Shown in pieces: positions 46,281-58,437 of a DNA stretch of 64,000 bases. Source of the DNA: Hibiscus mutabilis (Eukaryota > Streptophyta > Magnoliopsida > Malvales > Malvaceae); contig CM033745.1 in assembly GCA_019671005.1 (NCBI GenBank), forward strand, positions 37,183,834 through 37,247,833. Reading direction: 5' to 3'. The position numbers were made by a program, and so were the translations under genes. Every line of letters begins with the position of its first letter. Within the stretch, counting starts at the first letter, position 1. The notes below the pieces were generated by a model. That model did no database searches and was not told the origin of the DNA. It saw only the letters and a program-made list of their open reading frames with translations.

Positions 46281-46658
46281 TTGGTGGCGACTCCCGTTAT
46301 TACAGTTTGTTTTATTACATATTATTACAAATCTTACTTACACCTGTGAAAAATGTGAAGACATATATGTGTATGTATTACATGATCAGAGAAAGTCTTT
46401 GAAACATACATTAATATGTATTATAACATTATAAATAATTACAATTAATTTTGTATAGAAACTCCAATCAACTTGATTTTCATAAAATCAACTTGAATAA
46501 AAAAAGTTCAATTAAAATTTGAGTCATAATAAATGACTCATTAACTTGAATTTTTTTTTTGTTTGCAATAGTGATTTTCATTTATTATAATAAATCACCT
46601 CAACCTTGTATAAGTGTCTCATTAAAAACCTTACTAATTCTAAATGAAAGAAAAGAGT
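46281..46658. other. AT-rich spacer starting with a Tat LTR scrap
   Basis: After 'ggttggtggcgactcccg' (46281-46296), typical of Tat LTR 3' ends, the sequence is AT-rich with no feature. The last bases are the target duplication of the next LTR. Confidence 0.5.
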
Positions 46659-46663
46659 ACAAC
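46659..46663. repeat. 5-bp target duplication of the solo Athila LTR (ACAAC)
   Basis: It is identical to 48088-48092 on the other side of the LTR. Confidence 0.85.
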
Positions 46664-48087
46664 TGTTAAGTGTGTAAAAATACTATATTTCTACCCTTTT
46701 TACTCTTAATTATTGTTAGACTTAGTCTCATTCTAGTTGCATTTTTAGTCATTCATGCATACTTGCATTGTTTTCTTCACTACCATGCTTGATTACATGA
46801 TTCAGTTGATTTTTGTGAAAAAGGTGTTGTGGGTATGTGTTTTTGTGTGTGCAGGATCTAATTGCCCAAGAAAGTAGGAAATTGCTGAAGTAATTGAGGA
46901 TAAGAAGAAGAGAGCTATCGATTTTGATGGGATAAATCCATTTAATTTGAGATAATTATGAGAAGCAAGGATAAATCCTAGAAGAGTTGGAGTTTCATGA
47001 AGAGATCAAAAGGAGATTAAATTCCAAAAGTTTATGGGGAGTTTTTGGAGGATAAATAAATAAAAGAGATTTATCTCTTTTATCCTATTTAATTCGAACT
47101 TAAACTCATCCTTATCAACAAAGAACTTGACCTAGCCATCTCTTATAAATAGAAGACAAGTCGCAGCCCTCCAAGGAGGTTCGATTTGAGAGAGAATTCA
47201 ATAGGGCTGCTCGACATCATCATGTTCTTCTTTATTCCATTCGATTCATGTTGGGTAGATTTTATATTGTATTTTTTTTTGCACCCAGCCATGAACTAAA
47301 CTTTACTTGGCTTGGGTTATTGTGTTTTTGTGATTGTGAAAACATTTGGATTTGTTTAGGTTTTTGAGTTGCAATTCAATTTCAAAGTTTGTTCATTCTT
47401 GGTTCTTAATTTTGATTGCGAGTGAATTAGGAGAGGATCTCGTGAATTCATCCATTTATCTAATATCGAGAGATTTAGATTCAAGAAACGAATGAGCATG
47501 GTTTTCATACAAAAGAATGTTGGTGAAGACTAATTTGACTTAGGGATAAGTTGTGAATTTCAACTGCTAAGAGGGGTGCAAGATCGATTGTTGTTCACCC
47601 ACGGTTAACGCAAGGATGTATCACCAAGGCATGCACAATTAACAGTGTTTTGAGTTAGAGATAACGAGAAGCCATTGAAGAACGTTTCGCTGAACTTTGA
47701 AGGAAGTCACCTAGTTGCCAAGGCAATCGCACCATTCCCAGTTGCCTAGGCAATTACAATTGCCCAAGAAATTAGACTAATGTTAATTGTTAAGACGATT
47801 GAGTTACTCTTGCAATCAATTACCACGGTGGTCCATTCAATCATCATGCCATGACTCACGATAACCCGACCTACTCTCTCATTTGATCAACATCTCTTTT
47901 ATTTACTTGCACATTTTACTTTACTCGTTCATTCAAACTCCTATTATCACAAATTGTGTTTTCTTTTCAGTGCAAGGAATTAGAATCCGAAGTTACAACC
48001 AATCCCTATGGAGACGATATCTAATCTATACTATAACTTGCGACGTGTACACTTGCACCAATTGCAAAGCACTCTAAACACGCAACA
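46664..48087 (+). mobile_element. Solo LTR of an Athila element
   Basis: It begins TGTTAAGTGT and ends ACACGCAACA. Read in reverse it matches the 5' LTR of Athila C (26831-28274) end to end. It is flanked by a perfect 5-bp duplication, ACAAC (46659-46663 and 48088-48092). It carries TTGCCAAGGCAA (47715) and TTGCCTAGGCAA (47742). 'cttataaatagaa' at about 47142 is the probable TATA box in the sense orientation. There is no internal sequence, so it is a product of LTR-LTR recombination. Confidence 0.92.
47141..47152 (+). promoter_or_regulatory. TATA box of the Athila LTR
   Basis: 'tcttataaatagaa' lies about 480 bp from the LTR start. The reverse complement of the same motif is in the Athila C LTRs ('gtatttatagga', about 19152 and 27747), which supports a conserved promoter. 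Confidence 0.6.
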
Positions 48088-48092
48088 ACAAC

Positions 48093-49099
48093 CCATACAG
48101 ATGAAATACCACACAACAATACACCTTAATTAACACAAATATTGTACCCCACGCCCAATCCAAAACAGCAAATAGAAATATTACAAACAAAATAAGTACC
48201 ACACAACTCCAAATTTGTTGACTTGACATAATCGAATGTGCACCCTTAATAAAAGGGTTTATAATTACCAAATGACAACTTTTTTGTCGATTAATTGCTA
48301 TGAAGATTATACTCAAAATGACAATTGATCGAAAATAATTGTGATTTATATAAGATTCACAAAAATATTACAAAAAACTATATTATTTGAGAAGTGAAAA
48401 TGTTAAAATTTCTGGTTGACCTTTGATTGGATAATCACTTTAACTATTATTTTTTAAGTATTTTTTATTTTTGGTCAAAAGACTTTTTAATCAAAATCGT
48501 TAGTTGATAAACGTTCGATGCTTATTGTTGATGATTGACATCTTATTTGATATTAATTTAATAAAAATAGATCATATTAATAAAAAATAGTTTTACACAC
48601 TAAGAATTAAACAAAAATGTCACGCTAGCCACAAATGTTGATTGTTAGTGAACAAATTTTAATATTTGAGGAAAAAAGTTAAAAGACTATTTAATTAAGC
48701 ATTAAAAAATTAAAATATCTTTAAAATGAGAGGTATAATGAATATTCAATCCAATATTAAGTATAATTTTTTTGAGCATTCTAAATTAATTATAAAATAG
48801 TATTTTAGTCTTATTTTAAATTTAAATAAATTCATACTCCTACAAACTATGTTGTTCGAATCTAAATCATCTATTAAAAATGTGACATCCTTTACTGATT
48901 ACTGGAATTTTTACTCAAATATAGCTTTAGGGTTTTTCCCCCAAAAATATGGCCATTCTCATTTTAATTCCTGAAATATTGTATTTGTTGCAGTACCCTA
49001 GAAGTCAGATTTAGTTGAATCCGACTATGAATAGTACTTATCCTAAAAAGCTCCAAAAATGCCCAAAGTTAGAGCCTCATGAACCCACCTTTAGGGACA
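48093..49099. other. AT-rich spacer
   Basis: I see no gene or named repeat. The last five bases (GGACA, 49095-49099) would be the left target duplication of Tat element D; its partner lies beyond the window. Confidence 0.45.
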
Positions 49100-51654
49100 T
49101 GTCGCGACCATTTCTAAAACCAAAGTGTGGAAAAAATAGCCTGACGATTGGTTCTTTAGGGTTTTTGTCCATTTTTAACTCATTTATCCTTGAAAACTAG
49201 GGTTTTTCATGTTAAATCAAGTTTTTTACTTAGTTAACCATAAAATTGATTTTCCTTCATTTAATCTTAGAAAATAGGTTTTTTATATTAAATCAAATTT
49301 ATTAATTAATCATGAAAATTACCCATCTTATTTGATCTAGAAAATATTTTGGAGTCGCCATCGGTCACTTTGTTAAACCGAACACCATAAAAATAACCAA
49401 AGATTCATTTTTTTTAAATTAGGGTTCGGGAACCGGTTGCGTGTGGGGAAGGATTAGCACCCCACAAATGTCTGTTATCGGTACCTTTTTAATTTCACGT
49501 GGCATTTTGGTATTTCGAGCAATAATTTGAATTTGATTAAATCCTTAATCGTTAATTGGATTTTCATTGCAAACGGGGTATCCTTTTGTAAGAAAATACA
49601 TTTTAAAACGAATGTGAGTTTTGAAACATCTAGTTACTTTAGGATACTTCAATTCATATTCAAATTGTATCTCAACACAAGAGGTTTTAAATGCATGTCC
49701 AATTTCTCTTGTCAATTTTAAGTTCAAACCTAATTAAGGCTCAAATTGATTGAATTAATTAAAGAATCTACGAATATTATCAAATTTAGGGATTTATGTG
49801 ATAACACCCAAATAATTGAGCAATATCCATATTAAGCCCTAAATTAACAATATTCCTTAATATTTAATGATTCTCACTATTTAAACCTACTCCTGGTTTA
49901 ATCTTTAATTAAATTAACTATGTGTGATTACAATGTTCTAAGTTCAAATGAAATATTAAATATTCCACTAAAATGCTCCCTTGATTAACATCTCATTACA
50001 ATGAGGCACTAATCAACTTATAACAGTAAAGTTTCCATTAATATTCATTTATTTTCTACAATTTTCTCCCTATTTGAATTAATTAAATTAATTAAAGAAC
50101 CTAAATTTAAAGGCTCTAATTATTTAAAACTAGGTGAATTAGCCTCCTAAATAATAATACTACATGCCCATTTTAAATATACAAACATACATACAATTTA
50201 AAATCATCAAATAAACTAAACAACTTGGGAAAAGGATTAAATTGGAACGAATTACAAGCCAGAGAGCCAAATTACAAATGAAAGTGACTAAATTATAACA
50301 AAGACAAAGTTTGAAGGCCAAACTCTAAGACCCACTATAGTAGGGCGCGGATCTTATCCAGGTTCGGGTTGATAAACGGGCCAGGCTATAAAAGCCTCCC
50401 AAACCCGAAATAACCCTTTTTTCCTCATTTTTTTATAACCCGCTCTCTCTCTAATCCTAATTCTCTCTGCCCTCTCTCTACAAACCCCATATTTCCAGAA
50501 ACTAGCTCCAAACAAGATCAAAAACACATGTTCTTCAAAAAATTATTCCGAGTTCATCTATTATCCACGTTTTGATCCAAATAAACATTTAAATCCCCTC
50601 GTTTCCATATTCGTAAAGATCAAAACCTCTAATTCCTGAAGAACACAACTTAGAACCCTTAGCCTTCCTCACTTAGATCTTTCCCCACTGCTTAAACCTA
50701 AAACCGACCTGTTCGTCGGCCGCCGGAAGGGACGCTAGCCACCACTGGTCATCGTCTACAGTCAGTCTCCAATCTCTGACCATCTTCTGGTTCAACTTCG
50801 GCCACCGCCGTAAGGCAATTTCTAGCCACCATCCGCCGCCGTCCAAAACCTTAAAAACTTCATTTTTCTCGATTTTTCACCTTAAACACCTAAATCTACC
50901 CGATCCATTAGCATCTCCCGGCTTCCCCCTAAAAACTACCCAAACCGAACCCATCTATCATGTTCGACTCCAACAAAACCTAAACCTTCCGATTGTCACA
51001 ATAAACATTTTCTGATGACTATTCAAACAGCCACCGGCTGTAAAAGCTTTTCAACTCTACTTTAGATTTTCGTTACTGTTTTTTTTTTGTTTTGAGTACT
51101 TAGATCTTAACATTTCATGTGTTTTTTTGCAGATAAATGAAGCAGAGATCGAAATGTACCTTACGGTGTGTTCAACAGATTTCGGTGATGTTTTAGTGAG
51201 TGTTTCTGATGACCTCTCATCTTCTACGATGTCTCCTCAACTACTGGTAAGGCTCTCAGGTTTCCTCTCTCCTAATTATTTCAGTAATAATTGCTTCTTT
51301 ATTGCACTCATGATTCTGTTTTTCTCTCTCATCCAGGCTTTTATAATTGCTTACATCAGCGACGGCTGATCTATGTGAGGAGTGAACGGGCGAATAAGAG
51401 GCTGCCATGTGGCTTTTTTGGCGGGCTCAAAAAACACAAGTGGGCCTTTTGTGCTTGTTTGGCCGGTTTGGCTTATAAATGGGCTAGAAGGACTTTGTAA
51501 TTTTTGGGTTTTTAGGATTTTGTATAAAAATATACTTATATTGTATATTAGAAATTTATTTTATTATTGGACACTATCGATTTATTTATTTATTATTTGA
51601 ATTTATTTATATCGAGTTATATACGTACGAAGCTAGGTAAAATTTGGGTACTAT
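49100..51654 (-). mobile_element. 3' LTR of Tat element D
   Basis: It begins TGTCGCGACC and ends GGGTACTATA (decayed from ..TACA) on the plus strand. From 49100 on it matches the 5' LTR at 61938-64000; in one 235-base stretch compared by eye, about 12 positions differ. It carries ggagtcgcca (49351), the GTGGGG..CCCCAC hairpin (49443-49465), a palindromic AGGCTATAAAAGCCT (50383-50397), a CT-rich patch and a GC-rich block (about 50700-50840). Its inner edge abuts a purine tract on the sense strand, so this is the 3' LTR of a minus-strand element. Confidence 0.85.
50383..50397. promoter_or_regulatory. Palindromic TATA-like site in the element D 3' LTR
   Basis: AGGCTATAAAAGCCT has five-base arms (AGGCT/AGCCT) around ATAAA. 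The plus-strand TATAAAAG faces away from gag-pol and is followed by a CT-rich stretch. A minus-strand TATA-like site also exists nearby (about 50440, reading GGTTATAAAA). The same palindrome is in the other LTR at 63223-63237. Confidence 0.5.
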
Positions 51655-51675
51655 AGCTGCCCCTCTTTGCTCATT
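51655..51675 (-). other. Polypurine tract of Tat element D
   Basis: On the minus strand, GAGCAAAGAGGGGCAGC sits directly before the 3' LTR. It is purine-rich with a G run, as expected of the plus-strand primer. Confidence 0.75.
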
Positions 51676-53415
51676 GCTATGGAACTGGAATAGGGCAAAG
51701 ACCGAAAAACACGAATTTTACCCTAACCCTCTGACCTCCGAAGACTGAAGTTGTTCTTCTTATTATGAAATTCTCCAATCCAAGGTTTGAAACTATTTTC
51801 TTGAAATTCTTCATTTTCTGAGGTTTGGAGTTGTTCTTCTTATTATGAAATTCTTCATTCCTCTGCCAAACTGTAGAATCTAAAGTTGTTCTTATCATTA
51901 CGAAATTCTTCATCTTCTAAGATCCAGTACTGTTCCTTGAAATTCTTCATTTTTTGAGGTATGGAGCTGTTCTTTTCATTAGGAACTTCCTCATTGCTCG
52001 CTTTTCACTTTTCTGTCGAATAAGCAAGCTCTTCTCATTAGGAACTTCTTCGTTCTTTGAAAGTGCGAACTCTTTTCATTAGGAGTTCTCCATTGGATGA
52101 GCTCTTCTCATTAGGAACTCTAGGGTGAACTCTTCTCTTTAGGAATCATTTCTCTTCTTTGAAGGGGCGAGTTCTTCTCATTAGGAACTTTGAATTCCTG
52201 TCAAAATAGAAATAAAAATGCTTTGATGAGGGTTAGTATGACCCTAGTTTGCTATATGATGCATGGACCATGTCTCTTTGGGATTAATCAAACAGCTCAT
52301 GCTTTTTGGGAAACCATTGTTACTTTATCTCACACTTGGGATTGACCCTTGAAACCCCCTCTTAGCGTTTCTGGCCCTTTGCACTTAAAGCACCTTCTTA
52401 GGTTTTCACTTTAGACTTCTTTTCTCAAAGCGTCCTTTCGGATTTTCACTTTAGTTTTTTCTTTTCTTTTTTTCTCAAGGCACCTTTGCAAGTTTTCACC
52501 TCGGTTTTCTTTCTTTTCTTTTCTTTCTCTTCTTTTTCCTTTTTCTCTTTTTCTTTCTTTTTCTCTTTTTGTTTTTGTTTTTGTTTTTCTTCCTTTTTTT
52601 AGGCCCTCTCGGGTTTTCACCTTTCTTTCTTCCCTTTTTGTACTTTCTATTCATCTTCCGTTCATTCTTCCAACTTTTTCATGTATGACTTGATTCAGGT
52701 ATTTCGTTTCTTTGCTTTCATTGGCACAACATTCTGCTCTATCCTTTCTTTATACAATCCTTTTCAATTTCTTGGAGTGCTAAAGTCATCTGCAATTCTT
52801 CAAAACATAGTAATGCCAAGAAATCATTTGTTTTTCAATGAATTATGCTTATTTACTTACATGATGCTTTAGGAAAATAAAGAAAGCTCAGAAGAGAATT
52901 CATGAATTTTATTGAGGCTTATAAGTAAAATACAATGTGATTTGAAAAAATCATGGCAAACTGAAACAACACAAACAAGAAACAAAGTCAGATCCTCGGG
53001 CATCTATTGCATGAAGGATACATCCACCCCATCAACCAAAGATAGTTCTGAGCTTGAGCCTTTATCTAATAGACTTCAAAGTTGTCAAGATGCCTACGAA
53101 TGTGAAATCCTTCCAAAAATACCAGGTGTCCGAGAGTTCTTAATCCATGAAGGCCTATTCTCAAGTCATCTGAGCCGCCCTTTACGAGTTTTCAACCTAG
53201 ATTCTCCTTTGGTTTCAAGACGCCCTTTGCAGATTTTCATCTTGAACCCCCTTTTCTTCTCTTTTATTTTTTTTTGTTTTTTGTTGTTTTTGTTTTTCTT
53301 CATATCAATGGCGCCCTTTTGAATTTTCACCAAAGATACTTTCATTTTGCGAAGTGCTTTTTTCGGGTTTTCACTCTGCTTTTCTTTTCTTCTTTTTCTT
53401 TTTCTCTTTTTATAT
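51676..53415 (-). mobile_element. Tat element D noncoding 3' region with degenerate repeats
   Basis: A unit close to GTTCTTCTCATTAGGAACT, with variants ending in ATGAAATTCTTCAT, recurs about nine or ten times between 51752 and 52190. From about 52390 to 53375 the motif 'gccttt.cgggttttcac' recurs between pyrimidine-rich runs (52500-52600 and 53250-53410). Both features also occur in fragment A or near 40.2 kb. Low-complexity Lys/Glu-rich minus-strand frames here come from the pyrimidine runs and are not genes. Confidence 0.65.
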
Positions 53416-54391
53416 TCTTCAGACATAATATTTCTTGACTGAATCAGAGTTCACAGGTTTATGTAGCTCTTTACCATCCATTTCAGTCAGAACCAATGCT
53501 CCTCCAGAGAAGGCCTTTTTGGCAACATAAGGCCCCTCCCAGTTAGGCATCCATTTTCCACGATCATCTTGATGTATTTGCAAGATCTTTTTCAATACAA
53601 TATCCCCCTCTCGAAACTTTCTGGGCCGAACTTTTTTATCATATGCCCGCATCATTCTTTTCTGATAATTTGACTGTGGTAGATTGCCTTCAACCTTTTT
53701 TCTTCAATGAGATTTAGCTGATCAAATCGAGCCTATACCTATTCAGATTCGTCTAGTTTCACTTCGGACAAAACTCGGAGAGATGGAATTTCAACCTTAA
53801 TAGAAAGTACTGCTTCCGTCCCATAGACTAAAAAGTAAGGGCTTGCCCTAGTTAAGGTTCGTACTGAGGTTCGATATACAAACAGTGCAAAGGGTAGCTT
53901 CTCATGCCAGTCTTTGTAAGTCTCTATCATATTTGATATAATTTTCTTAATGTTTTTATTTGCCACCTCCACTGCCCCATTCATCTTAGGGCAGTAAGTC
54001 ACGGAATTGTGGTGCATAATTTTGAATTGCTGACACACTTCTGTTATTACCTTGTTGAAATTTGTGGCATTATCAGTAACAATTCTTTTCTGGTAGTCCA
54101 TACCGATAGATTATCTATTTCTTTAGAAACTTGTAGACTGTTGTTCTTGTGATATTGGCATAAGAAGCTGCTTCTACCCATTTGGTGAAGTAATCAATGA
54201 CTACAAGAATGAAACGATATCCATCACAAGCCTAGGGGTGAATTTGCCTGATAACATCCATGCCCCAGAAGGCAAAAGGCCAAGGTGAATTCATCATATG
54301 AAGAGGTACCGATGGAGAATTAATCTTGTCAGCATATATTTGGCATTTGTGACATTTCATAGCATATTCAATGCAATCTCCTTCCATGGTT
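53416..54391 (-). pseudogene. Tat element D integrase, 3' part (pseudogene)
   Basis: On the minus strand: CHKCQIYADKINSPSVPLHM (about 54300-54365), PWPFAFWGMDVI, DYFTKWVEAASYANITRTTV (about 54150-54210), then VTDNATNFN, NGAVEVANKNIKKI and DWHEKLPFALFVYRTSVRT (53739-54101). The C-terminal module reads VRPRKFREGDIVLKKI, GKWMPNWEGPY and VKKYYV (53419-53655). Stops near 53656-53738 and 54102-54120 disrupt it. At 54391 the reading is cut by an LTR-like insertion and continues at 59214. Confidence 0.85.
54387..54391. repeat. 5-bp target duplication, left copy (TGGTT)
   Basis: It is identical to 59209-59213. Both copies directly flank the TG..CA ends of the insertion. Confidence 0.85.
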
Positions 54392-56162
54392 TGTAATACC
54401 CCAAAAGTGGGCCTAGAAGTATTTTAATAATTTAGCTGTCAAATTGGTAATAAAATTTTGCCATGAGGCATTAATTAAGAGAATTAGGGCCAAATTGAAA
54501 TCATGAACAATTCGAGTGTCTTCTTAAAAGGGAACTTAAAAGAAACAATGACGAGAAACTTAGTTTGCATGTAAATTTTTTATAAATGTGGGGACTTGTA
54601 CACTTGTCCAAGTAAGAACAATGACAAGTGGGGGAAAGAGTGATTAGGCCTTAATGGAGAATTGAGAAAGATGAGAAATTCTCGTCGTCATTCTCCTCCC
54701 ATCTTTCTCCCATAACCGAGCATGAAGTGGTAAGAGGAATGATGAAATGTGATGATTCTAATTCAACCTCATGAGTGGATCGAAATGAATTAAATTAGGA
54801 TGGTAACTATCTTGTTTTTCCTTCTTGATTAATTGAATTATATGTTTAGATCATAGAAATGTTAGGAATTGAATTCATGCTAGAGGAAATTTTAGTGTTC
54901 TTGAAAGATTCATGAGATGAGTATTATACTTGTGACTTGCTGTGTCTTAATTGAACTAATTCTGTTGTTGTAGTGAATTATGTGGATTGTTAGAGATATA
55001 GCTTTTGAAGGATAGCATGGAAATTTGATTTTAATCTTGTTGGTCATGTAAATTATGGATTTCATTGAATTGTGATCACAAAATTAGTAAGAAACTGTTT
55101 TGTGGACTGTTTATAGATTAGAGACTATTTCGTAAACTTAAGGTTTGATTTATGGCTATATGGAGAGTTAAGCTATGAAATTAAAGTGGGGAATTCGGTT
55201 GTTAAATTCAGGGGCTGATTTATATGTATGTACATTGTTTAGGGGCAAAATTATGTATATAAAATATGTTGCGAATGTTTTGTTAGCTAAAGAATGTTTT
55301 GAAAACTTAAGGACAGCTTTATAAATATTGAGGGGCTAATTTAATGACTTTAAAATCAGGGGAAGGGCTGCTTATTTGAATAAAGGACTGTTTTTGTAAA
55401 TTGGTTTGTCTTAAGAACAAATAAGAGACTATTTCGAGCTAATAAACGAACACATACGTATGTTGCCCTATTTTGAGTGACTAATTGAACATGTAAGTAA
55501 ACATGACTATTTGCATAGGAATAAATGCATATCAGGGTGTTTTAATGTATATACGTATATATATATACACATAAGCAAATGTAGTGGATTGATTGGCTGA
55601 AATTATTTGTATACATGCATGATTGAGTGTTTTATAAATGAATGTTGCTGGAAAATAGCATTGAAATGTTGCCTGATAGAGTGACCGAACATATTGATCA
55701 ATAACGCCCTGATTTCAAATGTTTAACATGTAATTGAACTAACCTAGACTTGTATGAGTATGTATATAAGTTGAATTAACATGTTAGAAGTACCATCTAA
55801 ATGATTAATGAAGCTAAAAATCTAGCTTGAAGAAATTTGCCCAGAAAACTCTGTTCTAGGCAGTAACTTTGAAAATTCACCATAAATAGTAATGGTTGAA
55901 TTAAAGGCTGTAATTTATATGGTTAGAACCTTAATATGTCTAGTTTCATTATAAACAAACGGAATTGAATTCCGAATTTTAAAACAGATTATAGAAATGA
56001 AACTCTAGGGACAATGCAAACTGTCCAATGGTGTAAGTTGACCTATCTTTAAGTTAAAAACTATATTAATTGGTAAAGAATAAAAATGCAAGGCCTATAT
56101 GGTTAGAAAGATAGTTAAGTTAACTTTCTAACGGTGTAAACAATTGTAGTAATGTGCATTAA

Positions 56163-57470
56163 TGTATATATATGAATATGTTGTCTGTTTCTTGCATGAA
56201 ATATATGAATATTGTTGCCATGTTAAGTGATTGTGTAAACACATTTGACTGCTTGAGATGGGTAATTATTATGCTCAATGTACCTTGTTTGACATGTTTA
56301 ATAGTATGTATAACTATATGGACAGCTTTGATAATATATGAAGATTAACTGGATTGTTTTGCAATATTAAATTGGGTATATATGCCTATATGGACTGTTT
56401 TGCATTGGAAAATTTTGTGTACATGCTAATTGGACAGAATTGGCTAGATTGAATCATATATGGTTTGTTTTGCTTGAATATATGTATCCATGTTGTTAGT
56501 GGACAGATTTGATAAGAATAAAGCATGTCGGGGGTTGTTGCTTGTGTAAATGTATGTATATAATTCTGGCCAGTTTAATAATTAAGAAATTACCTGGATA
56601 GTTGATGTGTTAATGTGTGAATATGTGAGCTTATAATTGAGATTGTTTGAATGTATATACAAATATTTTTGGGTACTTGAGAAAGGTGGAATTAGTCCTA
56701 ATGACTTGTTAATTTGTGTGTGAGGTACATTCTAACTATGGATGGCTAAGGAAAGGACATAGAATGTGAATAGTGGATCATGTATTCTATAACTTTGGAA
56801 TAACTAGGTGTGTGTAGGTATATATATGAATATGCTGCCTGTTTCTTACCTGAAATATATGAATATTGTTGCCATGTTAAGTGATTGTGTAAACACATTT
56901 GACTTCTTGAGATGGGTAATTATTATGCTCAATGTACCTTGTTTGACATGTTCAATAGTATGTATAACTATATGGACAGCTTTGATCATATATGAAGATT
57001 AAATGGATTGTTTTGCAATATTAAATTGGGTATACATGCCTATATGGACTGTTTTGCATTGGAAAATTGTGTGTACATGCTAATTGGGCAGAATTGGCTA
57101 GATTGAATCATATATGGTTTGTTTTGCTTGTATATATGTATCCATGTTGTTAGTGGACAGATTTGATAAGAATAAAGCATGCCAGGCGTTGTTGCTTGTG
57201 TAATGTATATATATAATTGCTGGACAGTTTAATAATTAAGAAATTTCCTGGATAGTTGATGTGTTAATGTGTGAATATGTGAGCTTATAATTGAGATTGT
57301 TTGAATGTATATACAAATATTTTTGGGTACTTGAGAAAGGTGGAATTAGTCCTAATGACTTGTTAATTTGTGTGTGAGGTACATTCTAACTATGGATGGC
57401 TAAGGAAAGGACATAGAATGTGAATAGTGGATCAGGTATTCCATAACTTTGGAATAACTAGGTGAGTGTA
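56163..57470. repeat. 654-bp tandem duplication inside the insertion
   Basis: The sequence from 'tatatatgaatatg' (about 56166) repeats 654 bp later; for example 'gaatattgttgcca' is at 56207 and 56861. The copies differ by scattered single-base changes and small indels, so the duplication is recent compared with the host element. The 64-residue frame in the second copy is not conserved as coding sequence. Confidence 0.85.
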
Positions 57471-58360
57471 GCTATGCATTTGGGATTGACAAGGTGTCAT
57501 CCTAATTTTGTTTGATGTTAAGTCTTAAAAGTACACATGTTACATCGAGCTTATATAGAGCACATTGGGAATGGGGTTCAAGCATGGTATTCGAGAAAGG
57601 CTTGTGATAATGTCGCATTTCGCACGCAATACATGCCATTTTATGTATGCTATGATTATTATCTTGATGATATTATACGGTGGTTGTAATACATGAGTTA
57701 ATTTACAAATACTTTGATCATAAAACTCTTTGTTAATAAGCAAACCGTAAAGTATAATGAGTTAAGATTCCTTAAGCCTACTAGAGCCTTGAGCCTGCCA
57801 TAAGACACTAAGTTAAGCAATAAAGTAAGATTACTTGTACGATAAGATACTTCCCGAATGATAAAAGTAAGAAGCAAGAAAGCTTGACTTATGCAATAAG
57901 TCATTAAAATAAGGAAACAAGCAAGGTTACTTGTAACCTATGAATCTTTGTTAGTTTAAAAGTAAAGCTACTTGTATAACAAGCAACTTCCTGAATATCA
58001 AAATTAAGATAAAACATATAAGTTGCCTCTGAAAATGGAAGACCTTGGATCTATTGGATGATTCCTGAAATGTTTAGACTACAGTCTCTTATTATTAAGA
58101 TCAAATGATCTTTTAGTACCTTTGGTACTCTTGTTCAAAGTGTTGCTCGGGGGATGCCCCATTGATATGTTTTGATGGCACTAATTACCATCGCTTGTTA
58201 ATATAATTCGATGTTATCTATTGCTATGTGCTCTGAGCTTAGTATTGCTTGAACTAATGATGTTCATCACTAATAGGTATCCAAGGTAGACTTGTAAAAG
58301 ATATGAATTGATATATTAAGCAAAGAATTTGAAAGAGTATTGCTCAAGTATCCATTGTGA

Positions 58361-58437
58361 TAGCTCAAAGTGAGCACGGAAATTTATAGCTCTTGGTGAG
58401 CACTGTAATCGAAAGCTCTTAGTGAGTATTGAACTTG
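58361..58437. repeat. Short tandem repeat of a TAGCTCTTGGTGAGCAC-like unit
   Basis: Three degenerate copies start at 58361, 58386 and 58412 (period 25-26 bp). Each contains the inverted words GCTC and GAGC. Confidence 0.6.

Noticed and set aside
52411..52620. Lys/Glu/Arg-rich minus-strand ORF (also 53166-53426)
   Set aside because: Low-complexity translation of pyrimidine-rich runs in the Tat 3' region.
57540..57904. Overlapping minus-strand ORFs of 67-68 codons
   Set aside because: They lie in the noncoding 4.8-kb insertion, have no domain, and overlap short degenerate repeats.
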